NCBI RefSeq assembly: GCF_009650435.1
Contig: NZ_VVIP01000072.1
Coordinates: 1-64,000, forward strand
Reading direction: 5' to 3'
Source of the DNA: Foetidibacter luteolus
Lineage (GTDB): Bacteria; Bacteroidota; Bacteroidia; Chitinophagales; Chitinophagaceae
Length of the DNA stretch: 64,000 nt
Shown here one piece after another: positions 8,445 through 16,797 of the stretch. The notes beneath the pieces are model-generated. The model ran no database searches and was not told the origin of the DNA. It saw nothing but the letters and a program-made list of their open reading frames with translations. The translations under genes were made by a program, and so were the position numbers. Each line of letters begins with the position of its first letter. The stretch's first letter is position 1.

Positions 8445-9284
8445 TTATTTTAAAGAAGAGCTATTGTTGCAATCGCACATGTATTCTATATCACCGGAAA
8501 CCGTTTCATATAGGTCTAAAATGGGCAAACGCATACTACTCTTAGCGGGCAAATCAAAACAATTAAAATTCATATCCGTGGATTGGCCGTTTACGCTGTA
8601 GTCCCTGTTCAAGAACATCCAAATGTTATTGGTACGCAGTATGTTTTGCTTGTTGTTTGCTATTCTTGGAGTACCATCTTCAGACTGAATTAGATTTCCC
8701 TGCTGATTGTACGGATAATCCACAACCGTGGGTGCTGAAGGAGGGCTATAAGTGCTATCATGATGAAACGTTACGCGAACAGAGTTGGTTTTGCGTATTC
8801 TTTTTTGTGAATCAAACTGTATAGTTGTTATTACGATAGGCTCTTCCACCTCTGGCTTAGGATTACCATGAATGTCTAAATGACCAAATAAAAAGGCTGA
8901 ATCAATAACATTGCCATTGTTAAGATAGGTGTATTTGTGGTAAGTCCAGAAACCCTGAACTTTATTTGAGTCAAATGAAAAGTCTTTTTCTGTAACAAAT
9001 GCAACATCTGTTAACCGGTCAAACTTATCATACCTGAAAAAATACATGGGTATGGTATATGTCCACGGTACTACAGGAATTATTTTAACAGGATTTCCTT
9101 TTGCGTTATAGGTAAAAACCAATTCTTTCCAGTCTGTGTCCGGATTGGTAATCTTTTTAATATTACAAAACTTCAGTTCCGTTTTAGGGTGGTCTTTAAT
9201 ATAGTCCCATGTTTTTCTGCAACTAAATAATGAAAAGATCATTAAAGCTGCAATGGCAGCACGGATGTAGGTTTTTGTTTTCAT
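8445..9284 (-). CDS. Tandem lipoprotein paralogue 2 (YD-repeat-like)
   Basis: A 279-residue predicted lipoprotein of unknown function. It starts MKTKTYIRAAIAALM and has the lipobox SLFSC (Cys at about residue 21). The mature part has motifs that resemble RHS/YD repeats (FTYNAKGNPVKI, FFRYDKFDRLTDV, YPYNQQGNLIQS), and it ends in the shared EYMCDCNNS motif with paired cysteines. The frame is open 12 codons upstream, but the lipoprotein signal fixes the start at 9284. The first 57 codons and about 40 bases before them are nearly identical in DNA to paralogue 1, while the rest has diverged. Confidence 0.75.
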   Translation of the reverse strand: MKTKTYIRAAIAALMIFSLFSCRKTWDYIKDHPKTELKFCNIKKITNPDTDWKELVFTYNAKGNPVKIIPVVPWTYTIPMYFFRYDKFDRLTDVAFVTEKDFSFDSNKVQGFWTYHKYTYLNNGNVIDSAFLFGHLDIHGNPKPEVEEPIVITTIQFDSQKRIRKTNSVRVTFHHDSTYSPPSAPTVVDYPYNQQGNLIQSEDGTPRIANNKQNILRTNNIWMFLNRDYSVNGQSTDMNFNCFDLPAKSSMRLPILDLYETVSGDIEYMCDCNNSSSLK

Positions 9285-9406
9285 AATGTGTGTTTTTATT
9301 GGTAAGGAAAACTGTTTCAACAGAAGGACAGATTAGCTAAAATTATCACAGGCGGCATTTTACAATTACCAAACCATAATTAACGGCTATACCATTGGGC
9401 AAAGCC

Positions 9407-10273
9407 CTATTTCAAACCCCCATTATTATCACAACTGTACTCAATGTGCAGGGTGGGGGAATTAAGGTTAATACTTTGTGCAATCGGGTAAAAAACATTG
9501 TCAAACGCTGCCGTACTTTTAATTTTCAGCGGCAACCCGGCAACATTATAAGTTAGTGCCGGCAAGGGGTTATTAGTGCTGTAATCACGGTTTATAAACA
9601 TCCATATCTTGTTGGTTCTGCGGATATTTACTTTTTTATCATACGGATAAGGAGAAAGCGGAACATTGTAATAGTAAGAATCACTTTCCACCATGTTTCC
9701 ATTTACATCGTATTTATAGGCATTGATTGGAAACGCAGGAGCAGGAATGATACCAGCATCCTCGTCGTAGTAAAACCCTTTGTTATCTATTTTGATGATT
9801 CTTTCCCGGTTGTCTAAACTGTACGTAAAAACATACAAATTAGAACCCGGCGTAAACTGAGGTTGGGCTTTTTTGTTTAACAAGTTTAAAACAAACATAG
9901 AATCAACGATTGTTTGCCTGCCCTGGTAACTGTACTTGTGATAAAAGTTGAAAAATGAATTGGGCTTTATATCATTTTCCTCGCAACTGGCATATACAGA
10001 AAGCCGGTTTTGAGCGTCATATTTAAAGAATAGATTACCCTGGTCGTATGCAACCTGGTTCTTTACCAGCACCTTTACAGGATTACCGAGAAGGTTGTAG
10101 CTAAAAACGGCTTCTTTCCATTCGCTGTTGGGGTCTGAGATTTTTTGAATGTTGCAAATCTTCAATTCCCCCGGCGGATGTTGCGCTATGTAATCCCATG
10201 CTTTCCTGCAACTGAACAATGAAAAGGCTATTAATACTGCTACTACAGGGCGGATATACGTTTTGATTTTCAT
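9407..10273 (-). CDS. Tandem lipoprotein paralogue 3 (YD-repeat-like)
   Basis: A 288-residue predicted lipoprotein with the lipobox AFSLFSC (Cys at about residue 22). It shares the RKAWDYI..HP..ELKICNI segment, YD-like motifs (FSYNLLGNPVKV, FKYDAQNRLSVY, YKYDVNGNMVES), an RTNKIWMFINRDYS block and an EYSCDNN ending with its two neighbours. It is the most diverged and the first transcribed of the three. The genes are 80-160 bases apart on one strand, with a terminator only after the last, so they may form one transcript. A role at the outer membrane is likely; the function is unknown. Confidence 0.75.
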   Translation of the reverse strand: MKIKTYIRPVVAVLIAFSLFSCRKAWDYIAQHPPGELKICNIQKISDPNSEWKEAVFSYNLLGNPVKVLVKNQVAYDQGNLFFKYDAQNRLSVYASCEENDIKPNSFFNFYHKYSYQGRQTIVDSMFVLNLLNKKAQPQFTPGSNLYVFTYSLDNRERIIKIDNKGFYYDEDAGIIPAPAFPINAYKYDVNGNMVESDSYYYNVPLSPYPYDKKVNIRRTNKIWMFINRDYSTNNPLPALTYNVAGLPLKIKSTAAFDNVFYPIAQSINLNSPTLHIEYSCDNNGGLK

Positions 10274-10879
10274 GCTGAGTGTTTATTGGTGAACAATAAC
10301 GGCTCCTGACAGGATACTTGATTTTAAATAGTATGGCTGAGGCATTTGACGCTTCAAGTGTATTGCATAGCGTTTGGCAAGCCATTGGCTTGAATTGCAC
10401 TCTTTGTACGAACAGGGGAGGAATATTATATGCGATAACAGGGTTATAACAACAAGATTACTTGACGGTAATAGCCAGGTTGTTTAAAATGGTATTTCAA
10501 TAATGCAAATCTGAACAAGGGAAATTCAAATAAGACGGGATATAAGATTCCGGGGCTTTTTGCTGATGTTAAAATAAAACAATTAATCAATCAGTTACAT
10601 TAAAATTTTATTCTTTTTTTGAAATTATGGGCTGCAAAGCTCAATAAAGAACAAGGCGTACAAGTGTTCCAATTTGCTGCTTCGTCACGCAAATTGCACA
10701 ACGATGTTTAATGGTTATTCAATAGCTCGTCACCAAAAAAAATTACTGCCCACATCACCTGCAATTAACAACTGCGATAAATAACAAATAACTGTAACAG
10801 AATAGCAGTAAAGTGTTTATGGTAAAACAAAAAAAGGCCACCCCTGTAGGGCAGCCTTTGTATAATAATCAGCTTAAAC
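10274..10879. other. 606-bp gap with no gene, holding a diverged repeat
   Basis: I see no supported gene. At 10655-10700, GCGTACAAGTG precedes an inverted repeat CAATTTGC (10670-10677) / GCAAATTG (10689-10696); this looks like a much-diverged copy of repeat B. The position is where atpG follows atpA in most bacteria. The right end carries the atpA terminator. Confidence 0.6.
10828..10860 (-). terminator. Terminator of the atp operon
   Basis: On the minus strand, AAAGGC and GCCTTT frame an inner stem (TGCCCT / GGGGTG, with wobble pairs) and are followed by a T7 run. It lies 20 bases beyond the atpA stop. Confidence 0.8.
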
Positions 10880-12457
10880 TTATTTGTACTGTGGAATAAT
10901 GCTTTTGGCCAGTTCCACCATTTTAGCAATGCCGTCATCTGGTAAAGCGCCTTTTTTAAAGTCGGCCAGGATATCAGGGTATTTGTTTTGCATCTCTGTT
11001 AAGAAATGTTCTTCAAATGCCTTTACATTCTTAACCTTAACCTCACGCAGCAAACCTTGTGTACCCAGGTAAATAATTGCTACCTGCTTTTCAACGGCAA
11101 ACGGTGTGTATTGAGGTTGTTTCAGAATTTCTACGTTACGGGCGCCTTTGTCAATTACCAGTTTGGTAGCCGCATCAAGGTCGCCACCGAATTTGGAGAA
11201 CGCTTCCATTTCGCGGTACAAAGCCTGGTCAAGCTTTAAGGTACCCGCTACTTTTTTCATAGATTTAATCTGAGCGTTACCACCCACTCGGCTTACAGAG
11301 ATACCTACGTTGATGGCCGGGCGGATACCCGCGTTAAACAGGTTACCTTCCAGGAATATCTGACCGTCGGTAATAGAGATTACGTTGGTTGGAATGTATG
11401 CAGATACGTCGCCCGCCTGTGTTTCAATAATGGGCAGTGCCGTTAAGCTACCGCCACCTTTAACCAGGTGCTTGATGGATTCCGGCAAATCATTCATGTT
11501 TTTAGCCACCGCATCGTTAGCAATTACTTTTGCGGCACGCTCCAGCAAACGGCTGTGCAGGTAGAATACGTCACCAGGGTAGGCTTCGCGACCGGGCGGC
11601 CTTCTCAACAGCAGAGATACCTCACGGTAAGCTACAGCCTGTTTGGAAAGGTCATCATAAATAATCAATGCCGGCCTTCCGGTATCACGGAAGAACTCAC
11701 CGATAGCCGCACCCGCGAATGGAGCATAGAACTGCTGCGGGGCAGGGTCGCTGGCAGAAGCCGCAACGATGGTGGTATATGCCATGGCACCGTTATCCTG
11801 CAGGGTTTTCATCACACCGGCTATGGTAGAGGCTTTCTGGCCAATGGCTACATAAATACAGTAAACAGGTTTACCTGCATCAAAAAACTCTTTCTGGTTA
11901 ATGATTGTATCAATACAGATAGCGGTTTTACCGGTCTGGCGGTCACCGATAACCAGCTCACGCTGCCCACGGCCCACGGGAATCATTGCGTCAATGGCTT
12001 TGATACCTGTCTGCAACGGTTCTTTTACTGGCTCACGGTAAATAACGCCCGGAGCTTTACGTTCCAAAGGCATTTCATACAATTCGCCTGTAATAGGGCC
12101 CTTGCCATCAATAGGCTCGCCCAATGTATTAATAACGCGGCCAACCAAACCTTCGCCTACTTTAATAGAAGCAATCTGGCCGGTACGGCGCACCTTATTA
12201 CCTTCCTTAATTTCTTTGCCCTCACCCATCAATACCACACCCACGTTATCTTCTTCCAGGTTTAAGGCTATGGCTTTTACACCGTTTTCAAACTCAACAA
12301 GCTCACCTGAGCGAACATTGTTAAGGCCATACACGCGGGCAATACCATCGCCCACCTGTAATACAGTACCCACTTCTTCCAGATCAGCAGAGGCGTTGAA
12401 GTTGCTCAATTGCTGCCTCAATATCGCTGAAATTTCATCGGGCTTAATTTGAACCAT
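10880..12457 (-). CDS. atpA: F1Fo ATP synthase subunit alpha
   Basis: A 525-residue alpha subunit of the F1 catalytic head, of usual length. The Walker A motif GDRQTGKT is at 171-178, the Walker B region LIIYDDL at 264-270, and the SRVGGNAQ motif with the conserved arginine at 389-396. Alpha subunits bind non-catalytic nucleotide and supply the arginine finger to beta. It is the last gene of the atpB-E-F-H-A run and is followed by a terminator, not by atpG. A 194-bp gap that contains repeat B separates it from atpH. Confidence 0.98.
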   Translation of the reverse strand: MVQIKPDEISAILRQQLSNFNASADLEEVGTVLQVGDGIARVYGLNNVRSGELVEFENGVKAIALNLEEDNVGVVLMGEGKEIKEGNKVRRTGQIASIKVGEGLVGRVINTLGEPIDGKGPITGELYEMPLERKAPGVIYREPVKEPLQTGIKAIDAMIPVGRGQRELVIGDRQTGKTAICIDTIINQKEFFDAGKPVYCIYVAIGQKASTIAGVMKTLQDNGAMAYTTIVAASASDPAPQQFYAPFAGAAIGEFFRDTGRPALIIYDDLSKQAVAYREVSLLLRRPPGREAYPGDVFYLHSRLLERAAKVIANDAVAKNMNDLPESIKHLVKGGGSLTALPIIETQAGDVSAYIPTNVISITDGQIFLEGNLFNAGIRPAINVGISVSRVGGNAQIKSMKKVAGTLKLDQALYREMEAFSKFGGDLDAATKLVIDKGARNVEILKQPQYTPFAVEKQVAIIYLGTQGLLREVKVKNVKAFEEHFLTEMQNKYPDILADFKKGALPDDGIAKMVELAKSIIPQYK

Positions 12458-12526
12458 ATTGTTTAGTTTACTTTTTTTTTAAAGTTTCCGGTTATATATA
12501 CTTATTACCGGTTGTGTTTTTTGCCG

Positions 12527-12592
12527 GATTTTTTTGAGCCAGGCTTTAAAACAGGAATGAGGCATCGTTGCGTCGCACTCTTGTACGTCCTG
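12527..12592 (+). repeat. Dispersed repeat B, copy 4, inside the atp operon
   Basis: The full core TTGCGTCGCACTCTTGTACG is at 12568-12587, preceded by GCCAGGCTTTAAAACAGGAA. It lies between atpH and atpA on the strand opposite to transcription. The rest of the gap (12595-12640) is a CACCACTTACCG-type low-complexity run. Confidence 0.9.
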
Positions 12593-12651
12593 TTCTTTAT
12601 TCACCACTTACCGCTATCCCCTCACCTCTTCTACTCCTAGGGATATGTAGG

Positions 12652-13215
12652 TTACCTGATGTTCCGTACATATACATTTTGCTCAAACTGCTTCCTGATA
12701 TCCTTCAAATCCCGCAGTATGGAAGCATCCACCATATTGTTATTAAACTCAAGTACAAAACCACCTACCAGGGCTTCATCTACTTTTGTTTCAAGCTCTA
12801 CTTCGGCCAGGCCAGCTTCAGTTTTTACCTTGGCAACTATGGCTTTTTTCAGTTCCTCACTTACTTCTGTTGCCGTTGTAAGCTTTACCCGGTGAATACC
12901 TTTTATATGATTATACTGATCAACAAACGCTGCGGCAATCTCCGGCAAATCACTTTCACGGCCTTTCTTAATCAACAGTTGATTAAAAGCTTCGGTTAAA
13001 GGGCCTACCTTATTGGCGGTAACAGCCGCAATAACAGCATTCTTTTTATCCGCATTAATAATGGGGCTACGCAGAAACGCCACAAAATCCTTGCTGCTTT
13101 TTATAACAGCAAGCAGGTAATTCATGTCAGCATATACTGCCTCCAGTTGACCTTTTTCTTTAGCAAGGTCCACCAGGCTTTTCGCATATCTTGTGGCTAA
13201 ACGTGGATTGGGCAT
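12652..13215 (-). CDS. atpH: F1Fo ATP synthase subunit delta
   Basis: A 187-residue delta (OSCP) subunit that joins the peripheral stalk to the top of F1. The N-terminal helical domain starts PNPRLATRYAKSLVDLA, and the C-terminal domain has the family motif LVGGFVLEFNNNMVDASI near residues 150-167. The position between atpF and atpA agrees. The 86-bp gap to atpF holds AGCTTATAGCTCATAACTC-type low-complexity sequence. Confidence 0.95.
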   Translation of the reverse strand: MPNPRLATRYAKSLVDLAKEKGQLEAVYADMNYLLAVIKSSKDFVAFLRSPIINADKKNAVIAAVTANKVGPLTEAFNQLLIKKGRESDLPEIAAAFVDQYNHIKGIHRVKLTTATEVSEELKKAIVAKVKTEAGLAEVELETKVDEALVGGFVLEFNNNMVDASILRDLKDIRKQFEQNVYVRNIR

Positions 13216-13220
13216 TCTAT

Positions 13221-13300
13221 TCTAAGCTTTAAGCTCTTAGCTTTCAGCTACAAGTGCGTGTAGTTACACACAGCTTATAGCTCATAACTCATGGCTATAA
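13221..13300. repeat. Low-complexity AGCT-rich stretch between atpF and atpH
   Basis: Near-repeats of TTAAGCTCTTAGCT, CTTATAGCTCATAACTC and a short dyad GTGTAGTTACAC. It has no coding potential. It resembles the other low-complexity intergenic runs in this window. Confidence 0.6.
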
Positions 13301-13301
13301 A

Positions 13302-13811
13302 TTAATTCAGTTTTACTCCGTCTGCTAATTCTTTAATATAACCTTCCTGTGCTGCGCGGTTGCTTAACTCTTTGCGCAATACCTTTTCGGCAACTTCAAT
13401 TACCAGGTTACCTACCTGGTTCTTCACGTCCGTAATTGCGGCATTCTTCTGCTGTTCAATGGCAGACTGTGCATCTGCCAAAATGCGGTCGTATTCAGAT
13501 TTTGCTTTGGCCCTTGCCTCGGCAACCATTTTATCAGAAGTTTCTTTGGCTTCCTTAATAAGAACAGCCCTTTCTTCACGTGCTTTTGCCAGCAACGCTT
13601 CATTCTCGTTTTTTAACTGGGCCATTTCGGCTTTTACTTTTTCAGCAGACGCAATAGCCTCGGCAATACCCTGTTCTCTTTCACCAATGGCCTTCATGAT
13701 AGGCTTCCAGGCAAATTTTCCCAGCAGGAAAATCAATATCAGGAACGCAAGGGTTGACCATATTATAAGGCCTGGATCAGGAAGTACTAATGGGTTTATA
13801 TCCAGTAACAT
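13302..13811 (-). CDS. atpF: F1Fo ATP synthase subunit b
   Basis: A 169-residue b subunit of the peripheral stalk. One N-terminal membrane helix (about 15-35, LIIWSTLAFLILIFLLGKFAW) is followed by a long charged coiled coil rich in Glu, Lys and Ala (about 45-150) that reaches up to delta. It is encoded between atpE and atpH. Confidence 0.97.
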   Translation of the reverse strand: MLLDINPLVLPDPGLIIWSTLAFLILIFLLGKFAWKPIMKAIGEREQGIAEAIASAEKVKAEMAQLKNENEALLAKAREERAVLIKEAKETSDKMVAEARAKAKSEYDRILADAQSAIEQQKNAAITDVKNQVGNLVIEVAEKVLRKELSNRAAQEGYIKELADGVKLN

Positions 13812-13914
13812 AACTTTATTTTATCTTTCTAATTAGCTTAATTGAGTGGGAAAGTAACAGGCCCGCCGCCCTGTGCTTAAGGCCTGTGTACATAGTTCGG
13901 AAAAGAAGTGTGCA

Positions 13915-14142
13915 CTATGCGCCATTACCCAACAGGGCAACAACCACAGCAAACAGGGCCACCGCTTCTACCAGCGCCGCAGCAACAATCATGTTGGTGC
14001 GTATTTCGCCGGCAGCTTCAGGCTGGCGTGCAATGCCTTCTACAGCGCCTTTACCAATCTGGCCGATACCAATACCAGCGCCGATGGCGGCTAAACCCGC
14101 ACCTATGGCAGCTACACTTCCTACTACTGCTCCTAATACCAT
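13915..14142 (-). CDS. atpE: F1Fo ATP synthase subunit c
   Basis: A 75-residue c subunit, the rotor-ring protein. There are two glycine- and alanine-rich membrane hairpin helices joined by the polar loop ARQPE (38-42). The ion-binding carboxylate is Glu59 in AAALVEAVALFAV. The residues around it lack the ES pair of Na+ rings, so the ring most likely carries protons (inference). It lies 34 bases after atpB. Confidence 0.97.
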   Translation of the reverse strand: MVLGAVVGSVAAIGAGLAAIGAGIGIGQIGKGAVEGIARQPEAAGEIRTNMIVAAALVEAVALFAVVVALLGNGA

Positions 14143-14176
14143 TGTTTAGTATTTAAATGTGAATAAAAAACGCTTT

Positions 14177-15283
14177 TTATGCCAGTTCATGCTCATGGTG
14201 TTCTTCTATCGCCATGCCAATGTACAACGCAGACAGCATGGTAAAAATGAACGCCTGCAAAAATGCCACCAGTAACTCTATCGCATTGATAAACACCGCA
14301 AAAGGTACCGCCATGGCAGATGCTGCAACTGCTTTAAATATAAAAATCAAACAAATTAAGCTCATCACCAATATGTGGCCGGCGGTAATATTGGCAAATA
14401 ATCGTATCATTAAAGAAACCGGCTTAATAAATACACCCAGCAATTCAATCGGCATCAGAAATATTTTCATGGCTGTGGGCAGCCCGGGCATCCAGAAAAT
14501 GTGCTTCCAGTAATCTTTTTTGCCGTTAACATTAACTATAATAAAGGTGAATACCGCAAGCGTCATGGTAAAAGCTATGTTACCGCTAACGTTGGAGCCC
14601 CCCGGAAAAATAGGTATAAGGCCCAACAGGTTATTGATCCAGATAAAGAAAAATACAGTTAAAAGGAAAGGCATGTACTTAGCATACTTGTGCCCGAGGT
14701 AAGGTTTCGCAATTTCGTCGCGTACAAACAGGATGATGGGTTCAATAAAACTCTGAAAACCTTTGGGAGCAGAAGTAACGCCCCGTTTTTTGTACGCATT
14801 GGCTACTGAAATAAATATCAGCAGTAAAAGTATTACCGTAAGAAACATAGAAGCCACATTCTTGGTAATAGAGATGTCCAGCAATTTCTTAGATTCTTCT
14901 TCGTTTACAGTGCCGGCTTCGTCAACTATCTTAATTTTTCCTTCTACAACTTTGTAAAGGTAGTTTCCCTGGTAAGCCACCGGCTCATGATGTTCATTCA
15001 TCAATTTGGCAGAAGAAAAGGCTTCAAAACCTTTATCGGTATGCAGGATAACAGGAAGGGGCAAAGAAGTGTGGCCCCAAAGGTGCCAGCTATGGCTGTC
15101 TTTAATATGTTCCAGGATTGTCTCTGTAACGTTAAATTCGCCTTCGCCTTCCGCCGGAGCTTCATGAGGAGCTTGTTGCTCTCCATTTTCGTGTTGATCC
15201 TGGGAAAAAGACGAATTAGAAAAAAATACCATAGAAAGGCTGAAAGCCGCTGCCAGTAAGTATTTCATGCATCTAAGAGCCAT
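14177..15283 (-). CDS. atpB: F1Fo ATP synthase subunit a
   Basis: A 368-residue subunit a, the stator channel next to the c ring. It has the long N-terminal part seen in Bacteroidota: a signal-like segment (KYLLAAAFSLSMVFFSNSS) and an acidic, His-rich periplasmic region, before five or six membrane helices. The essential stator arginine is in SLMIRLFANITAGH, at about residue 294. I chose the ATG at 15283, which has AGGA 8 bases upstream and a promoter box 20 bases upstream; an ATG at 15268 is also possible. First gene of the operon; no atpI or atpZ precedes it. Confidence 0.95.
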   Translation of the reverse strand: MALRCMKYLLAAAFSLSMVFFSNSSFSQDQHENGEQQAPHEAPAEGEGEFNVTETILEHIKDSHSWHLWGHTSLPLPVILHTDKGFEAFSSAKLMNEHHEPVAYQGNYLYKVVEGKIKIVDEAGTVNEEESKKLLDISITKNVASMFLTVILLLLIFISVANAYKKRGVTSAPKGFQSFIEPIILFVRDEIAKPYLGHKYAKYMPFLLTVFFFIWINNLLGLIPIFPGGSNVSGNIAFTMTLAVFTFIIVNVNGKKDYWKHIFWMPGLPTAMKIFLMPIELLGVFIKPVSLMIRLFANITAGHILVMSLICLIFIFKAVAASAMAVPFAVFINAIELLVAFLQAFIFTMLSALYIGMAIEEHHEHELA

Positions 15284-15303
15284 ACCTGTCCTGAAATTTG
15301 GCG

Positions 15304-15311
15304 CAAAGATA
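15304..15311 (-). promoter_or_regulatory. Putative -7 element for the atp operon
   Basis: TATCTTTG on the minus strand matches TAnnTTTG exactly and lies 20 bases before the chosen atpB start. No clear TTTG is seen 20 bases farther upstream. Confidence 0.5.
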
Positions 15312-15362
15312 TGTGTTGGCGTATGAAAAACGGTATTTGCCTTTTGGAATTTGGGAAAAAAG

Positions 15363-15854
15363 TTAAGGATTACTAAAACCCTCTTCACGAAGCTGTTTTA
15401 TTTTTTCAAGATAGATAACATCAAGCTGGTCCTTAGGGCGGTTTACAGATTTTTTATTGGCAATGAGGTGGTTAATGTGAAGGAAAGGTATCCTGATGCC
15501 ATCAATATCTGCCACTTCTGCCTGCATCAAACATTCTTCAAAAGTAAAGCCTTCTAATCCTTTCATGCCGGTCATAAGGTCCAACTGCATACCGTTGTTA
15601 AGATTAAAATGAGTCCAGCCCGGAACAATCTGTAAAGTCGTCATCATAAAAAAATCTCCCATCCCATAGTCACGGAAAGCAGTACGTAAATTTTCTCTGT
15701 TTTCTATAGTGTCCTCTATCCACAAATCCATATCCTTTGTATATCGCTGATATCCATGAAGGTTAGTTGCATAACCACCAACCATTATATACCTCACCTG
15801 ACTTTGTTGCAGGTATTTCCAGAAAAGCAGAATTTCTTCATCAAATACGTCCAT
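15363..15854 (-). CDS. Nucleotidyltransferase-like protein (MNT/DUF6036 type)
   Basis: A 163-residue protein with a minimal nucleotidyltransferase fold. YIMVGGYATNLHGYQRYTKDMDLWIE (about 21-46) carries the GG motif and the metal-binding DxD-like pair KDMDLW, and a third acidic residue is in MQLDLM near residue 91. Such domains act as toxins or antitoxins, as AMPylating enzymes, or in RNA modification; the target here is unknown. A small protein gene ends 15 bases upstream, so the two form a bicistron of the kind seen in toxin-antitoxin pairs. It converges on nothing and lies just upstream of the atp operon. Confidence 0.75.
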   Translation of the reverse strand: MDVFDEEILLFWKYLQQSQVRYIMVGGYATNLHGYQRYTKDMDLWIEDTIENRENLRTAFRDYGMGDFFMMTTLQIVPGWTHFNLNNGMQLDLMTGMKGLEGFTFEECLMQAEVADIDGIRIPFLHINHLIANKKSVNRPKDQLDVIYLEKIKQLREEGFSNP

Positions 15855-15869
15855 AGGGTTTAAGAATAT

Positions 15870-16073
15870 TTATTTTGATAAGCTATATGGTCTGAAAGCA
15901 ATTTTTGCCTTTCTCATTGTCTGCTGCACTTTGTAAAGAGTGGTAGCCATTAAAAAACGATCCTTATGGGTTAATTTTAAAGCATCTCTCAATTGATCCA
16001 TCTCCGCCTTTTCATAGTCAGCATCTGAAGGCATGTAGCTGGGCAACTTTATATTTGCGGGACTTTTTACCAT
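15870..16073 (-). CDS. Small partner of the nucleotidyltransferase
   Basis: A 67-residue protein of unknown function. It starts MVKSPANIKLPSYMPSDADY and then forms a charged helix (EKAEMDQLRDALKLTHKDRF, then a lysine-rich segment). The frame is open 15 codons farther upstream, but that part is Cys- and Phe-rich and unlike a soluble start, so I use 16073. It is cotranscribed with the nucleotidyltransferase 15 bases downstream. Size, charge and order suit an antitoxin or a specificity partner (inference from context only). Confidence 0.65.
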   Translation of the reverse strand: MVKSPANIKLPSYMPSDADYEKAEMDQLRDALKLTHKDRFLMATTLYKVQQTMRKAKIAFRPYSLSK

Positions 16074-16180
16074 GTTCTTATTAAAGCTATGGCAAGTTAC
16101 AAAAAATATACAGTGCATGCTATACTGTAAAGCCGCTACAATAATTGGGCTGTATTAGTATTTATATGCTGGTGGCACCT

Positions 16181-16287
16181 GCGTGAGGGATTGAAGCGGT
16201 TACCCCGGTGAGGCTTTGCGCAGGGGGTCTGTGCCGGAGTATGAGCGGAAAGCCCGGCCCCTTGCGACAGCTTGGGGACACGCCCTA
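16181..16287 (+). repeat. Dispersed repeat A, copy 2
   Basis: Runs from GCGTGAGGGATTGAAGCGG to CTTGGGGACACGCCCT. It is almost collinear with copy 1, with changes in the middle. In the gap 16074-16484 it is followed by an A/T-rich stretch and the HU promoter; there is no other gene. Confidence 0.9.
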
Positions 16288-16420
16288 AACTCTTACATTA
16301 TTCTCAGAACATATAACCTGTTGTTAAACAATCTACTACAATGAAGTAGCTTAAGAACATTATTTTTTCAAAACTTTGCTGTTCAGCCCGAAACATCTGC
16401 AAAAAAATCTCCATTTTTTC

Positions 16421-16451
16421 TTTCAACATCATTTAATTTGTGTTACTTTAG
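16421..16451 (+). promoter_or_regulatory. Putative promoter for the HU gene
   Basis: TTTC (16421-16424), 19 bases, then TACTTTAG (16444-16451), one mismatch from TAnnTTTG. The leader to the ATG would be about 30 bases. Confidence 0.5.
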
Positions 16452-16484
16452 AGTTAGCACAACTAACAATCATAAACAAACCAT

Positions 16485-16775
16485 ATGAGAAAATCAGATC
16501 TCATCAACAACATTTCCGACAAAACCGGTATCCCCAAGGTAGATGTTTTAGTAACCCTCGAAACCATGCTGAAAGAAATTAAAGAAAACCTTAGTAAAGG
16601 CGAAAACATTTATATAAGGGGCTTTGGGAGCTTTATTACTAAAAAAAGGGCTGCTAAAATTGGCCGTAATATTAAGAAAAACGTGGCTGTTGCCATACCC
16701 GAACATTTTATACCGGCGTTTAAACCTTCAAAAGAATTCGTTAATGAAGTAAAAGAAATGCATAACGCCGGGTAA
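16485..16775 (+). CDS. HU/IHF-family DNA-binding protein
   Basis: A 96-residue nucleoid protein that bends DNA as a dimer. The start MRKSDLINNISDKTGIPKVDV is typical, the signature GENIYIRGFGSFITKKRAAKIGRN spans residues 39-62, and the arm ends in PEHFIPAFKPSKEF (77-90) with the proline that intercalates DNA. It heads a rightward set with a TPR protein 22 bases downstream, then the COX24-type mini-protein. Confidence 0.95.
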   Translation: MRKSDLINNISDKTGIPKVDVLVTLETMLKEIKENLSKGENIYIRGFGSFITKKRAAKIGRNIKKNVAVAIPEHFIPAFKPSKEFVNEVKEMHNAG

Positions 16776-16797
16776 ATTTGCGCTCTAAACGGCAATT

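Noticed and set aside
11468..12265. A 265-codon open frame antisense to atpA
   Set aside because: A shadow of the highly conserved atpA sequence.
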